Assembly (NCBI RefSeq): GCF_017591425.1
Contig: NW_024465434.1
Coordinates: 372,001 to 436,000 of the forward strand
From: Ochotona curzoniae
Lineage: Eukaryota; Chordata; Mammalia; Lagomorpha; Ochotonidae
Length of the DNA stretch: 64,000 bases
Direction: 5' to 3'
The notes below the pieces were generated by a model. It did not search any database, was not told where the DNA came from, and was given only the letters and a program-made list of their open reading frames with translations. Below, piece by piece: positions 23,392 through 36,449 of this stretch. Position 1 is the stretch's first letter. Each line of letters opens with the position of its first letter. Both the position numbers and the translations under genes were made by a program.

Positions 23392-24792
23392 ATTGCCATT
23401 TTGAGGAAACTGTAACCTTGCCTTGGTGGCCGGTGGAAGGTACAAGGACCACAGACCGAGATGCTGGATCGCTGCTGAGGGCTTCCTGCCTTCCAGTGTT
23501 TACGCCCCTCACTGGGAGAGCTCTTTGTGCCTCTCTAGAGTGGCTGCTGCCATCCACTGGAAGAGTTGCTCATGATGTAGATGACAGTGAGGAGACCATG
23601 GGGACCAGAGGGTTGCAGAGAGGCCACAAGGACAAGCAGTACTCTGTTATTGATGGGAAGGCAGAGACTCAGCAAAGGGAAGCAGGAGTAGCAGCCCCAG
23701 GGGACGGACTCCACCACAGGCGTCCCTCCCTGCGTGCTAGCACCAGCATCCTGTGCGTGTGGCATCCATGCAGATCCACCCCTAGACAGTTGTCACCAGC
23801 TCACATTCCCAAGAGTGGGGTGTGGGGAGGCCCTTCCTCCTGTGAAGGGACTGTATCAGCTTCTAATCAACTTCAGATGGCAAGACCCGCCTGCCTTTCC
23901 ACTGGACACACTTTCTCTGGCTTGTTTTTCTCCCTCTTCCAGAGGCTTATTTTGAATAAGAATTCTGTTTTATCTTTCCTTCTCTGCCTGCCCCTGGGAG
24001 GACATCTGGCCAAACATAAAGATGCCTACTACAAAGGGACCCTGCTGGCTTCCCCGAGCTAGGGACCCCTCCTCCTGGAACCTAGATGGTTACAAAAAAC
24101 ATTCAGCAGAGATACCCCCCTGTTGCCAGCCTTTGTAGTGTATGTTTTCTTAGCATTACTTTCCAGAGATTGGGGATTTTGTTCCCAGGGGCAGGGGAGG
24201 GGAGGGAGGGCAAGGGACCCATCTGCAGGGCGCTGTGGATAAGAGATACCAGCGCAGGAGGCGTGGGCAGTGCTACTCCTAGCAGCAAGGGCCCAAGCTT
24301 CTCAGAAAACCTGGCCCCAGACAGCACATGTGTAATTCAGCAGGCCACAGGCAGGGCCCCCGCCTTGCCATTGGTAACCCCTGTCAGACCTTCTCCCGCT
24401 GAACTCTGTTCTTGGCTCAGTTTCTGAATGTCTTTTCCAGTATCCAGGTCTTTGTGATACAAAAACATTTGGGGGCCCAGTGAAGCCAGAATCGCTCTGG
24501 CTAACTCCTTGACTATCCTTCAGAAGTTCAGGATAGGCTGACAATTGGGTCCCTAGTGCCCACACTCCAAGTATTACCCGGATTGCTTGGCTTCCAGGAA
24601 CACATCTCAAGCAAGGAGTGTGGGGACAGCAAGGCTGCAAACCAGGGGCGGTAAGCTGGTTGCAGACAATGACCCAAGTGCAAGGGGCCAGCAATGAGAA
24701 TTCCTTTCTCCTGCGGTTCTCCATAAAGGGCCCTCCCAAGTGCTGTGGTTAAGGCTCTCATCCAGTCTGTTTTTCTAATCTTTTTGGAGAGA

Positions 24793-24837
24793 AAAAAAAA
24801 AAAAGACTTTCAGTACCCTATTTTTTTTTTTTTTTGT
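24793..24837. repeat. Poly(A)/poly(T) pair
   Basis: An A run of about 14 bases and a T run of about 16 bases separated by about 15 bases: a potential hairpin, probably from SINE or L1 tails facing each other. Confidence 0.6.
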
Positions 24838-26329
24838 CATGGATGCCCCACTGGACATCTATTAAAAATGGGTCTCTAGCGAGGGATGCCTGTGGTGGGT
24901 AAGTGGAGGCTGGCTCTGTGGGCAGACTAGGCCCACTTCTGGGCTATCCCACGAGGGTCTACCACCCAGTAGTGCTGCTGTAAAGATCACATTAGCAAAG
25001 GAAAGCTTCCATAAGCTGGGAGGTTACAAAACCCAGAAAGCCAGAATTTTGATCCGAGATTGGAAGTGACTTTTTCATGTGGTTTTTTTTGATAGTTATT
25101 AATCTACCGCTTGGTGGCATATGTTCCAATAAACCCAGGAGAGTTATTTGGCTCTAGCAGTAAAACAGATGATTCAAATAAATTCAAAATCCCCTCAAAA
25201 GCAACAAAACAGTAAGAGCTAAGATTCTGGTTAGTTATGTGAAGATTTTACAATATCAGGAGAATAAAAGTTAAATATATGAAACACTTCATCCCACAGA
25301 CAATTAGACTCTCCTTATCACGAAGTACATTTTTCTCAATGATGGGCTATGGTTATAGTTAGGATGGGGAAGAAAAAAAGATTTTCTTCTTATTTTTCAT
25401 TGGTGAGTAACTCAGTTCCCTGAATACAAATCCCAGCCCCGAACACCTTATGATGCCAGGTTTCCTAAATGACATGAAGAGTTATGGCCATGAAAGCAGG
25501 ACAGGAGTTGGAAATGAAACCGTGTTCTATGTAAAGTAAGTGAAGCTTCACAGCAACTCCATGGTGACAAAGATACATTCAAGCCAGCAAAATGATATAG
25601 GAGAGTATGTCTTCTTCCTCATCCATTGTGAACTAAAATTAACATCACAGTTTTTTTTAATTTAAAATGTCTTCATGCCTATAAAAAGAAAATGTTCTCA
25701 CATGTATTAAATTTTTTTCCAGTGGTCAGTTCCAGCTTGGCTTTAGTGCTTAAAAAAGAGTGTCTTATTTGTTTAAAATTTATATTATATACCTGGCCTG
25801 CTAAGAAAAGAATCATTGCAGGCAAAAACCAGACCTAACAGTCCCCTACTCAGAATATATGTTGTCTGCCAGATTAGTGACAGTGTTTCCGAACAGCACT
25901 GTTGTTTTCTTTCTGCGGTTTTTATAGGAAGAAATCCCTCACTGTATGTACCGTCTGCAAATGCCTTCAGTTCCAAGGGCAGGCATTCTCCCTCTCCAGG
26001 GAGTTCCCCCCCATCACATTTCTTTTACATTTGCCTTCACTGCTGCCCCATCCATTCCTGTTCATTTCATTCATCAACCCTGATGGCACAATTCAGCAAG
26101 CTTTACTACCTCGCTAGCTGGCACGGATGTCCTGTCCTTCTGTGAGTAAGCATTGGCTCTTATAGTTAAATGGGTTCACAAAAAGTGTGGCCCCAGCACA
26201 GGTCACCCAAGCCAGGCACAGGTGATCAGAGGGAGCCCCTGGGTATTTCTTTAGTGGGTAAGTTCACCATGGTAGAGAAGCCAGGGAATGGCTAAGGATA
26301 TCTGCTAATCCTAAGGACCTGGCACAAGT

Positions 26330-26478
26330 CTAATACCCCCTCATGTGACTTAATCCCTTTAACAGCCCTGCAGAATGGGAATTCTGGCCCAAGTTTTACA
26401 GACTTAGCAAAGGGGGAGGTTCAAAGAGTCAAGCCAGCGAGTGGCTGAAGCTGGGAGCTGAATGCAGATCTCACACAT
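26330..26478 (-). repeat. MIR-like fragment
   Basis: Reversed MIR order: CTTAATCCCTTTAACAGCCC, GTTTTACAGACTTAGCAAAG, GCCAGCGAGTGGCTGAAGCT, GGGAGCTGAATGCAGATCT. Confidence 0.6.
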
Positions 26479-27329
26479 TGCTTCTCCAAGCTCACTGAGC
26501 TCCAGAAGTGGAAAACAAGACAAAGCAAGATGAAGGACGTCTAAACTGATGAACTGCAGAGTTAACGGCTTGGACTTGGAGAAGTGTTCTGTCAAAATAA
26601 TAGGGTGCAGAAGCATCCATTCGCATGTTCACAGACCAGCCTTTCTCAGAAATGCTCAGTAAATTTCCTTCACTGGGTTAACTATTACAGCCCCCAGGCT
26701 GCTATAGCCTGTAATTTCCCTGACTGTACTATGGGGATTTATGGAAGCAGCAAGGTAATTCCACTATAAAGAAAGGTTCGTTATCTCTGTGAGAGGTTAG
26801 GATTGGCTTGGAGGCTTGTGAACCCTCCAGGGAAATCATCCCAAAGGCAATGAGATTTTTCTGAGTAGGGTGGCCAAGAAGAAGGTAGCTTTATAACTTC
26901 AAGGTACACTATAGCTCAAGGACCTTGATCAGTTTAAGCTGGAAATCAGAACAAGTTGGTTGCTCCTACTAGGTGTTCTCCTGCAGCTGATTACTGAAAT
27001 GGGAGCCTCAGAAGCCAGACTCCGATGACTCATTGCTCTATGGACCCAGACAATTGGTGGAGGATTCACACTTGCAGGAGCTGGGTGAAGTAAGGCAGTA
27101 TAGAAAATGATGAAAGGAAGGCATATCAGACAATGATTAAAAAAAAAAAAAATTGTAGGCAACTGCGTAGGTTGCCTTGTACCCAGACAGGTGTTACACT
27201 GCTGGGAGAAAAGCAGCCAATAGCTGGCAGGCATTCTGGGCCTGGTTAATGCCAAATTTATGTTTAACTATACTAGTATGCCAGCATAATTGCCTTTGTT
27301 GTTGCTGTTAAGATATGTAGGAAAGGCAG

Positions 27330-28790
27330 GAACAGACCAGTGTACCACCTACATGGGAGACCTGGGCTGGGCTAGGTGACAGCACCTGCAGGTCCACATG
27401 AGAGAGCCAGGTCTGGGAGTGGGCCAGGCAGTGCTGGATCGTAGCACCCACCAGTGAATGGATGTAGACTGTCAGGTAGGACAGCACTACCTGCTGGTAA
27501 ATGACAGGACTAGAGGTGGGTCATGTCAGGCTGAGCTGAGCACCCACTGGCATGTTAGATCCAGAGCTGGGAGCTAGTCTGATAGGGAAACTTAGTGAAT
27601 TCCCTCATTAGAATACAGCTCCAGCTGGTGAGTATGAGAGCTGAGGCTGGGGGCAGCCCAGGCTGGGCTGGGCTACAGTACTTGTCAACATACATGTGGG
27701 CCAGTTCTGAGGGCTGGCTGTGCTAGGCTAGGCCACAGCACTCACTGGCAGGTGTGAGAGCCAGGATGGGGTGCAGGCCATGCTGGGTTGGACCACAACA
27801 CCAGCCAGTTCACATGAGGTCTGGTACTGGGGGCTGGCTGAGTTGGGCTATACTGTAGCACCTGCCAGCATAAGCTGGGACTGAGAGGAAGCCAGGTGGA
27901 GTCAGGCTGTAGCACCTGCAGGCGAATACTGAGGTGAGGCAGGCCATACCAGACTGGGCTGCATCACCCAATGGCACACACAAGACCTGGGGCAGGGGTT
28001 GAGCCCTGTAGAGGAACTTCAGGGATCCCCTTGCTAGGCTACTATCCCCACTCTGACTATGAGAGCTGGGACTGGGGGTGGACTGGACTGGGCAAGACTG
28101 AAACACCCACATATGAGCTGGGTTTGGGAAATGGCTGGGGCTGGGCTAGGCAAGCCTACAACTTCCACTGGCATATGCAAGAGCCAGAATAAGTGCAGGC
28201 TAGCCAACGTTTGCCTCAGCATCCATTGGTAAATGCCAGGACTGTGTGCAAGATATATCAGGCTGGAGGCTGAACTGAGTACCCCCTGACAAACACAAGA
28301 TATAGGACTTGAAGTGGGACTAGTAGGGGATCTGTGATAACTCCTCTGCTGGGCTATAGCTCCTGCTGGTGAGCATGAGAGCCACGGTGGTGGCAGGGTA
28401 CAGCCAGGCCAGGCCTATCAATATATGGGTGGGTAGAATTAGGCTGAGCTAAGTTCAGCACCCATGGATGTGTATGAGTCAGATGGGATACAGGATGGGC
28501 TGGATGAGACTGTTGCAAATGCTGGCATGAGCAAGGAACTAGGACTTGGGGCAGGCCTGTTGGGAATTACTGGGGAACATACCGACTAGGTGCAAGTGCC
28601 CACTGGCATGCTAACGGCTGGGTTTATGGTGCGGTGTATTGGGTTAGGCTGTGGCACCCACTACTTTGCACAGGAGATGGAGCTAGGGGTGGAACTGAAT
28701 AGGCAATTGCATTCACTGGTATGTATGTAGGCTGATACAGGTGATAGACTAAACCAAGCCCTGTACCAGCTGGCACACCTAAGAGTCAGC
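27330..28790. repeat. Degenerate GC-rich tandem array (unit roughly 70 bases)
   Basis: The stretch is made of diverged units carrying GGCTGGGCT, a 'tgtagcacc' or 'cagcacc' box, then 'ctgGCAnnn' and 'GAGAGCC' (for example at 27720-27800, 27840-27925, 28065-28160). A larger pattern also recurs: a 'ggggaact..' box, a 'ctgggctat.gctcc' box and TGGTGAGTATGAGAGCTGAG. These are seen near 27570-27640, 28000-28080 and 28316-28395, with a weaker copy near 28550. No usable reading frame runs through it. It may be an L1 5' promoter region or a free minisatellite. Confidence 0.7.
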
Positions 28791-28794
28791 TCAG

Positions 28795-29130
28795 GGTCAC
28801 TCTAGGTGAAGTTTCTTGCAGGACTCACCAGTTAGACAGCTGGGCTCAAAACCCAACCACAGGGAAAATTACAGGATATGTGTTCTGATCTTGGAGTACA
28901 TGTGTCAGTACTGGGCTTTTTCAGCTGCTGATCCCTGTGCTGTGGACACCATACCCAGAGGTACTCGGGGGATATGTCAACCAGAGGAAATGGGAGTGCC
29001 ATGTCAGAGAAAGCAAAACAGGTTGGACAACTCTCCTGACTAAGCTTAGGCAGCACACATACTAAGGTGGACTTTGTCAACCAAAAGACTTTGGAAAAAT
29101 CTTCTTAGCTCTGAAGCAACCAAGCCAGCA
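28795..29130. other. Single-copy-looking sequence beside the tandem array
   Basis: Directly follows the array without a clear break (GTTTCTTGCAGGACTCACCA ... GACTTTGTCAACCAAAAGAC). If the array is an L1 5' end, this could be the rest of that 5'UTR, but no ORF1 follows. Confidence 0.3.
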
Positions 29131-29488
29131 ACATCTCAGAACTCTCAGATTTGGGGGTACCTGAACTTGTGTTCTCCAAAATCTGCTTTGAGTCTTCAGA
29201 TTTTTCCTTCTTCTCCTCAATACACTCTACCAAATTACAGATTTTCTAATCTATGAATGCTTTCCCAATCAGCCTTGCACACATACCCAGTTGGACCTGA
29301 TTCGTCATACTGCACAACATTCATGCTCCTTGAGGTGTTTCTCAAATCACTACAATGCCGTTTCCTATGTTCACCTCCTCCTATTGCTGTGAGGACAGTA
29401 TTTTTCCCAAAATACTACTTTTTACACACCCCTAGGGAAACTTATAACTCTCCAGTACTATGCATATCATGTGACAGAACAAACTTAA

Positions 29489-29955
29489 GAGTACTGAAGA
29501 GTATTTCAAGAAGTTTGTGGAAAATAAAATTCAAAGGTAGGCTTGTTTTGGTGCAAGAAAGTTTTGAAATCCAAGCATAGTTCTTTCCTAAGACACATCT
29601 TCCATGCAGGTAGCATTCCATGGTTCAATAGAGGCTAATCCTCCACCTGTAGGCACTGGCATCCCATATGGGCATCGGTTCTAATTCCAGCTGCTCCATT
29701 TCCTATTCAGCTTTCTGTTTGTGGCCTGAGAAAGCAGCAGAGAATACCTAAGTCCTTGGGTCTCTGCACCCCTGTAGGAGACACAGATGAAGGTCCTGGC
29801 TCCTAGCTTCGGATCAGCTCAGGTCTGGCCATTGAGGTCATTTGAGGAGTGAACCAGCAGATGGATGATTTTTCTGTCGCTTTGTCCCTCTGTAAATCTG
29901 CCTTTCAAATAAAAATATGAAAAGGATACATCTTCCATGAACTTTCTAATGTGAA
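29489..29955. mobile_element. Mariner-derived miniature element split by a SINE
   Basis: The left part has TTTCAAGAAGTTTGTGGAAA, TTGTTTTGGTGCAAGAAAGT and TTTTGAAATCCAAGCATAG; the right part has CTTCCATGAACTTTCTAATG. Together they make a short element with the same ends as the 6.24 kb copy. A CSINE sits inside at 29607-29927. Confidence 0.7.
29607..29927 (+). mobile_element. CSINE insertion with 12-base target-site duplication
   Basis: Near full-length copy: GGCATCCCATATGGGCATCG, CCTAAGTCCTTGGGTCTCTG, TGGCTCCTAGCTTCGGATCA and a 3' end CTGCCTTTCAAATAAAAATA. Both sides carry ACATCTTCCATG (29595-29606 and 29928-29939), an exact duplication of host sequence, so these borders are secure. Confidence 0.93.
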
Positions 29956-29959
29956 CTCT

Positions 29960-31985
29960 ATGCATGCATTTCAACATTTGGGCACACATAACACTTATCT
30001 TTGAATTTCCTTTTTCATAAATGTTCTCAAGTACTTTGCTGGTTGACCAGAATGTGGGTCCCGGCAGCAGGGGAAGAGGCTTTCATAGCTCCTTCCATCA
30101 ATGCTGCTTACGTTGGAATCACATCCCAGCTGCAGGGGATTTCACAGCCTCCTCTCCTGCCTTTGTGCCCAGCCTCCTAGGTGATGATGGACACATTGAC
30201 CTCACTGTCTTGTGGGCTGGGCTGTAGCCACCCAAGAAGACAGATGCAGGCTGCTCAGGGCCTGGACAGTCAGAATGCAGACACCCATGAGACCACCCTT
30301 CCTTTCACACAACCAAAGCTGGGCCACTGACACCCACCAACATCCGGAATGGCGCTGATGTGGCATCTGCTACCAACGGAAGGAAGACAGGAGGCACCCT
30401 TGGACTGCTGCCCAGAGTGCAATGGACCCCAATGCTAAAGCAGCACAGCACAGCTTACTCCTATGTTTTGGTGTCTCAAGGTACTCCCATTGCTACCTCT
30501 GATAGGGCAAAGATGCAACGTCTAAGCCACAACCCAATGCCTAGCTTGACTATCATTGCTTTAGAAAGTGTCATTCTGAGGGCAGCTGGAGAACTGATCG
30601 GGCACAGTGCCATGCAAGACAAATCTGTTAATAACAGGGAGCTGCTGTTCTAACCAGGAACAGTGCCGAGGCATGCAAAATTAGGCTCCAGAGCAGGTGC
30701 AGGCGGAATAGTCTGAATCTCTCTCACACAGTGCTAGTGGAATTTCTTTGCCAACACAACCAGTGTTTTGATGGGAAAGGGGGATGGGTGAGAATTCAAT
30801 GCAAATGAAAACATTAATCAGCCTGACAGGCATTTTTTCATTCCTCTGTAAATGTTTGATTTTTGGTTTCTGCAAGAAAAGATGCCAGTTAACTTGCAGA
30901 ATTAAGGGGAGCAGAAGCCAAGACAGAGTGACAAGCTTTTACCATTGGTATTCAGCTTTGAATATAACCTCATTTCTGAAGTTTAATGAGAAATGAATCA
31001 ACCAACTTGAGCAGATAAATAATGAGGGATCCTGAGGGCCTCATTCTGCTACCGCTGCCCCAGAAGGCTGTGAGAGAAATGAGGCGCCAGGAATAATCCA
31101 TTTACCAGTGACACACACAGGCAGAAAATAGGAGAAAGGCCAGAGAGAGGAAGCACTGTTTTCACAGGACGGACTATTAGTTTTAAATAAAGACAAAAAG
31201 ATTATTTCACAGAAAAGTTAGAAGACATGCAGTGGATTGTAAGAAATGTAAAGCAAATGGGAAAATGCATGCTCATTAAATTTTCCAGGATGAAGTGTTC
31301 GTAAACTGGAGTTAAATTTAGAAAAATTTCAAGCTGAAATAACTGGATACAAACACACATTTGTACACATACACACAGTGACTTGCTTCAGATACTGGTA
31401 GATTGAAACTGGTTACACTACAGAAATGAGCATACGAATGGGACTCTGTCCCTGGAAATCTGGTTGTTACACACCATCTAGCCTCTCTTGCAGTGCACCT
31501 GACACATCTGCACGTAAACAAGCATCCCCTTTGTCCATGGCAGTTATCACTTGAGAAATCCAGAGCCACAGATACAGTCAAGTCTCCTAGGATACTGGGA
31601 CACTGTCCTTTTTTTGTTCTAATGTAGGTTATAGAGATTTTATATGCATTCCTGTTTGTGGCATTGGTGCACATGAGATATTCTGAAATAAGTGCAGCAA
31701 ATTCCAAATGCATCACCTCTGTGAGGTAAGTAAGATAATTTTAGGTTCCTAGTGTAGCTGATAATGGTTAAGGTTCAGTTCTCACGGACATAGCTTTGGC
31801 ACTCCAAAAGTGCTTTTTCCTTCTCATGTGGAGACATTAGACAATGACTGACCTGAGCTGCCACCCACGTCAAATGCATTGGCAGTTAAGAGGTGGAGAT
31901 TGGCAAACAGGTCACCCTATGGATAGGCAGTTATGGAAGAAACATTTGGGTTCAGATGGAGGAAGTTCCATAGGGAAAGCGATTT
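29960..31985. other. Intronic stretch, nothing recognised
   Basis: No nameable repeat or coding signal. Base composition is ordinary; open frames are short and without motifs. Confidence 0.4.
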
Positions 31986-31989
31986 CATT

Positions 31990-32275
31990 TTAAAAAAGTT
32001 AGTTAATTAATTAATTGGAGAGACACAGAGAGCTCTTATGTTCTGGTTTATTCTCCAGTGCCCACAACAACCAGGATCATTCCAGGCTGACCACACAAGA
32101 GCCAGGGAATCAACTATCCCAAGTTCCCAAGAGGGTGGCAGGGAATCAACTGTTTGAGCCACCATTGCTTCCTTCTAGCGTTCATGTAATTTGGATGCTG
32201 GCATCAGAAATCAGAGCTTGGAATCCAATCCAGGCACTCTGCTGTGAGGATCTCAGCCTCTAGGCTAAACACCCT
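31990..32275 (-). repeat. CSINE copy, minus orientation, diverged
   Basis: TTAATTAATTAATTGGAGAG, ATGTTCTGGTTTATTCTCCA and AAGAGCCAGGGAATCAACTA, with a variant 5' half (GAGCCACCATTGCTTCCTTC). Confidence 0.65.
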
Positions 32276-33659
32276 CTCCAAGGAAGGGATTGTGAATGAG
32301 AACCCTCATTTTGGAAGATAAACATGCCTCCTAAAGTCATGCAAGAAGTAAAACTCCATCTCAGAAAAAAGGAAGCAAAGGAGGGTAAGATGGCCTGGTG
32401 TTGCTGAGATGCACAAGTGTCTGTGAGAGCAGTGCTGGACTCAGCTTGACCCATTAAGAAAACAAGGTCACTCAACCCTACTACTGGAAAACAAACCAGA
32501 AGCTTAGGTCTGACTGAGGATGCACTGGCGGGGTCCTCCTCACATACATATTTCATTCTCTTCACATTGTGCATGGCTATAAAGAGGAACTGAAAAAGGA
32601 GGACTCAGTGATTCACAAAAAATGCATTTCTAAATTAGGACTAAAATTATGTCTGGATTTCACAGCTTTCCCTACCATGCAATGCCCCTTCCTGCCAGAA
32701 AGCAGTTGTGTCCCAGCTGTAACATTAGTTAAAGCAACTAGTTACCATGACACAACTCCCTACTTTCTATGACTCTTACTGGAAGCAACACCTAATAATT
32801 AACACCCAGTAAAGCAAAAAGTACATGCTAGAGTCAAAGGGGGAAAACCCCACTTATAACTACAGTGATAGTTATAAGTGCTTATAAAATCAGAAGCACC
32901 AATTTCCTAGGATACACCAGACCAAGTATTTGAGTGATTGTTCAGGTGTTAAATTTTATCCATAGGATTCCTACAAGGCAACATTCATGGCTTTGAGTTT
33001 AGGGGAAGTTCCATCGGTTCCCACTCCTTCCCAGACACACACCACTGGGAACAAATCATATATGAGAAATGTTTATCCAAGTGGATTTGGAAAAGCCCAT
33101 GCTCCAGGAAGCTCCTGTATTCAGGGAGGGCTCCTTCTTTCAAACGTGTGCTGCTCAAGTCTAGAAGAGGATGGAAAGGGTCTAGAGTCAGTACTATAAG
33201 CTGTTGGGTTTTATGGAAGAAATGACTCAAGACTTGTGATGATCTGGTCAGAAGGAGACGACAAAGAGTGACAGCAATGGGGAAATTGATGCAAGTACCC
33301 TCAGACTGGAACAGACTACAGGAATGTCCACATCATTTGGATAATTTGTGACCGAACAAACTGGAAGATCTTGAGTTGGAGGACCTGCACCTTGCTTACT
33401 GGAACCTAGAGATGACACAGACTACCTATTAGTAATAAAGGACAGGCTCTAGCAAGTGATGATGCCACCTCAGCTGTGCAACTGGCAACATCACAACATT
33501 CAGGAAAAAGTCCCTGCACTTCTAGGATCAATTAGCCATGTTCAGTTCGCCTTTTATATCCATGAATCTGAAACCACAGTGTTAACCAACCTCAGATTGG
33601 AACATTTGAAAAGTATTGTCCAAGGATATGCATTAGAGGAAGCCGGAAGTGGAAATGGA

Positions 33660-33738
33660 GCTGGGACACAAAACCCAGCACTCTGTTATAGGATGTGGCC
33701 ATCCCAAGAGGCATCTAAGCTGCTACACCAAGTACACT
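33660..33738 (-). repeat. CSINE 5' fragment, minus orientation
   Basis: CACTCTGTTATAGGATGTGG, CATCCCAAGAGGCATCTAAG and CTGCTACACCAAGTAC correspond to the reversed SINE head. Confidence 0.5.
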
Positions 33739-34409
33739 CTGTCCTAACTTGATAGCTGATCATATCCACTCAACATAAGCTCACCGTGTGTAACAATGTT
33801 TCTGATGTCATTCTTTTCCTCCTTCATAGTGGCGGGCTGTAGGTGGGTGGTTGTGAGCATCACCCATGATGCTTGTGACCCTGACATGAAGAGCAGCCAT
33901 TTCTAGTGTGAACACAGAGAGGGGAAGCATGGCATGAACACAGGGAAGTCAATTCAGACAGGGCCTCAGCCACACGGATGAAGGGGTTTTTACCAGTTCC
34001 TTGGCAAGGAGGAGCTGGAGCCTGATATCAAAACCCACTATATGTCCTTTACAGTTTGTTGTATATAACTGTGTGCCATAAACTGTGCATGGTTTGCACT
34101 CTTGGGCATGGGATCAGTCATTCTGAACAAATCCTTCTGTTGATTTTTGCCAGCTCCAGCTAAGGGCCCCTGTGGGTTTCTCAGATCCTGGATATCACTG
34201 TCTATTCTAACAGAGCTCCAAGGCTCCGGTGAGCAGTAGTCCCCACAGAATTCTGCCTGACATGCTTCATGGGATGTCTGCAGGTGAGCACCAACTAAGG
34301 CAAACATTGGGCATACCCAGTGTCCAGCACCAATTAAGCTGGAGACAAAGACACTTTTAAAGTTTAAGGAACAAAGAAAAATAGAATCTAAGAGGTATGG
34401 GAAAAATAT

Positions 34410-34612
34410 AAAATTAAAAAATTTGTTTTAGAGGGAGAAGGAATGGGAGAGCATGTGTGCTCTACCATCTGTTGATTCATTCCCCAAATGCTCTTGGCCC
34501 AACTATGAGCCATTATCCACTGCCTTGTAGGGTCTAAATCAGCAGAAAACTGGAATTGGTAGCAAAGTTGGGGCTGAAGTCCAGTTACTCTGAGATGGGA
34601 TGTGGATATCTT
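34410..34612 (-). repeat. CSINE copy, minus orientation, partial
   Basis: TTTTAGAGGGAGAAGGAATG, CATCTGTTGATTCATTCCCC and AATGCTCTTGG, ending with GAGATGGGATGTGGATAT; internally shortened. Confidence 0.65.
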
Positions 34613-35829
34613 TTTTAAAAAAAATTTCTTTTTGTTCCCCTCCTCTCACACATGGACCCTGTTTCATGCAGGACCCAGGAGGACAGGGGTCATCCACATA
34701 CCGAGGGCCTAGGTGGTTGTTTTCAACCCCTTGGCTCACATGCATGTCCAGTGAGCATTGTAAGAATTGCAGGTGTGTCAGTGACACAATGAACCTGTGA
34801 GAATCCATGATCTAATCCGGAGGGTGAATTTCTGATGATTGATACACTGCTCGAGGAGTCTGCAAAATAGACTCAGTGCCAGCGTGCCTGAATGTCCTCA
34901 AACGTACCTCCCTGAATTTCTAAGGGGGGAATGCCATCAATAATATTTGTCAAATACAGCTATCATGGAGTCTTGTTATTCAGGGATTAAATAGCCCTTA
35001 AACTCTTTTTTTTTTAAGTGTGCCCATTTGCTATCCAGGTACACACAGGCTCATGCCCTAGCATAACCAAGTTTGCAAGTGTGGCCTGTAACTGTGATAA
35101 AGCCATTCGTGCAACAAGCCATAGAGAGGCTGTGACCTTGTCTCACCAAAATGCCCACTGAATACATCTGGATATGCTCTCAGGAGCTCCTTGTTGCTAG
35201 AAGTTACCAGTAACTTGAAGCTCAGAACATGTGATGCTGGCCCTTTCTGGGCTGTGCGAGCACCTCCTGGCCCTTGTCCACCAGGATTTATAGGTGCAGG
35301 GAAGTTCTGACTGTTCCATGGCAGGGTGAGTCCACTGACAGACAGCTCCCCCTGCCCTTCACTACCTTGGCCACCTGGGCTCAGGAACCAGTTTAACAAC
35401 CCAGCCCACACACCATACCTCCAGGAGACAGTTTGGAAGCTGGAGCATGCGGATTGTGATGGCGAGACAGATCCAGTGCAGAGTGGCAGCAATGGATAGA
35501 AGCATCCAGAGAAAGGGAGAAGGCTGGCCACAAATACAGGGCAAGCTGGGGGAAGTTATCTGTTGCTAAAATCAACAAGTCCAATGTCGACCGTGGAGGC
35601 CCAGATGTCCCATTAGGAAGTGGCCTACTTAAACAGTCTCAGAAAGCTGGCAAGTGTCCTTGTGGGAACCAGCAGCAGCAGCTGCAGCTGGAGTGAGCAA
35701 CTCCAAAGTGTCCTTTCTCCTAGCAGGCTTCACCCTGATCATGGCCTTCTTGTGCCTGAGCACTTCTGAGAGGGTTTGCTCTCACTGAAAGGGCTGAGGT
35801 CCATAGGGTCCATGGCCTGCCCCTCACAA

Positions 35830-36180
35830 CCCTGATGTGACCTTTCTACTCCAGCCATGCCCATCCTCCCACTGTGCCCCACTCACACCAGACATGCTGA
35901 TCCCTACCTTTTGCACTCACTGCCGTCCTAGCCTGGGTCTCCCCTGCAGACTCTCATGGCTCCCTCCTGCATTGTGTCTAGAGGTTTACTCAAAAGTCAC
36001 CTTCTCAGATCATTCTTGAGAAAAATGCAAACCTTCTCTCTTTTTTACATCTCCCTTTAAATTTTTCTCCACAGCACTTATCATCATTAATGTATTCTCT
36101 ACCTTTACATTTTCCCTCCCCTCACCAACAATGTAGGCTTCTTGCAGGTAGAGATTTTTGTTGCTTGTGTTCTCCAACGG
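35830..36180 (+). repeat. L2-like 3' region
   Basis: TCTCCACAGCACTTATCATC, CTCACCAACAATGTAGGCTT and CTTGCAGGTAGAGATTTTTG follow the L2 3' consensus order. Confidence 0.55.
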
Positions 36181-36310
36181 GTAAAGAGTTAGAATGGTAG
36201 CTATCTCACAGGGTTATAAAGATGATTAAATAAATACAGGCGAAACACCTGAACAGCACATGACATATACCATACAAATGGTTACTGGTATCATTTTAAG
36301 CTTGGTGAGA
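36180..36310 (+). repeat. MIR-like fragment
   Basis: GGTAGCTATCTCACAGGGTT, AAAGATGATTAAATAAATAC and GAACAGCACATGACATATAC match MIR core spacing. Confidence 0.6.
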
Positions 36311-36449
36311 TACCTAATTATGTACAGTCTCAGAATAGGACACTGAATTTACTTGAGGTTTTATAATCACAGCTGACACAGTCAAGACTCAAGCCCAGAT
36401 CTGATGGCACGTCTATGCACTCATTCCTCTAGCTCCACTTTGCAAGTCT

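Larger units (their letters stand above)
23046..26329. other. Intronic stretch with little recognisable content
   Basis: Apart from the (CA)n at 23364 and the A/T runs near 24800 I can name nothing here. The part 23040-24760 is somewhat GC-richer and therefore has several chance open frames, the longest 234 codons (23358-24062), which begins in the microsatellite and shows no domain. Confidence 0.4.

Noticed and set aside
23358..24062. 234-codon plus-strand open frame
   Set aside because: It begins inside the (CA)n repeat, lies in GC-richer intron, has no recognisable domain and no splice or promoter context. A chance frame is more likely.
35058..35531. 157-codon minus-strand open frame overlapping two shorter ones
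   Set aside because: Three overlapping frames are open at once, which points to stop-poor composition rather than coding.
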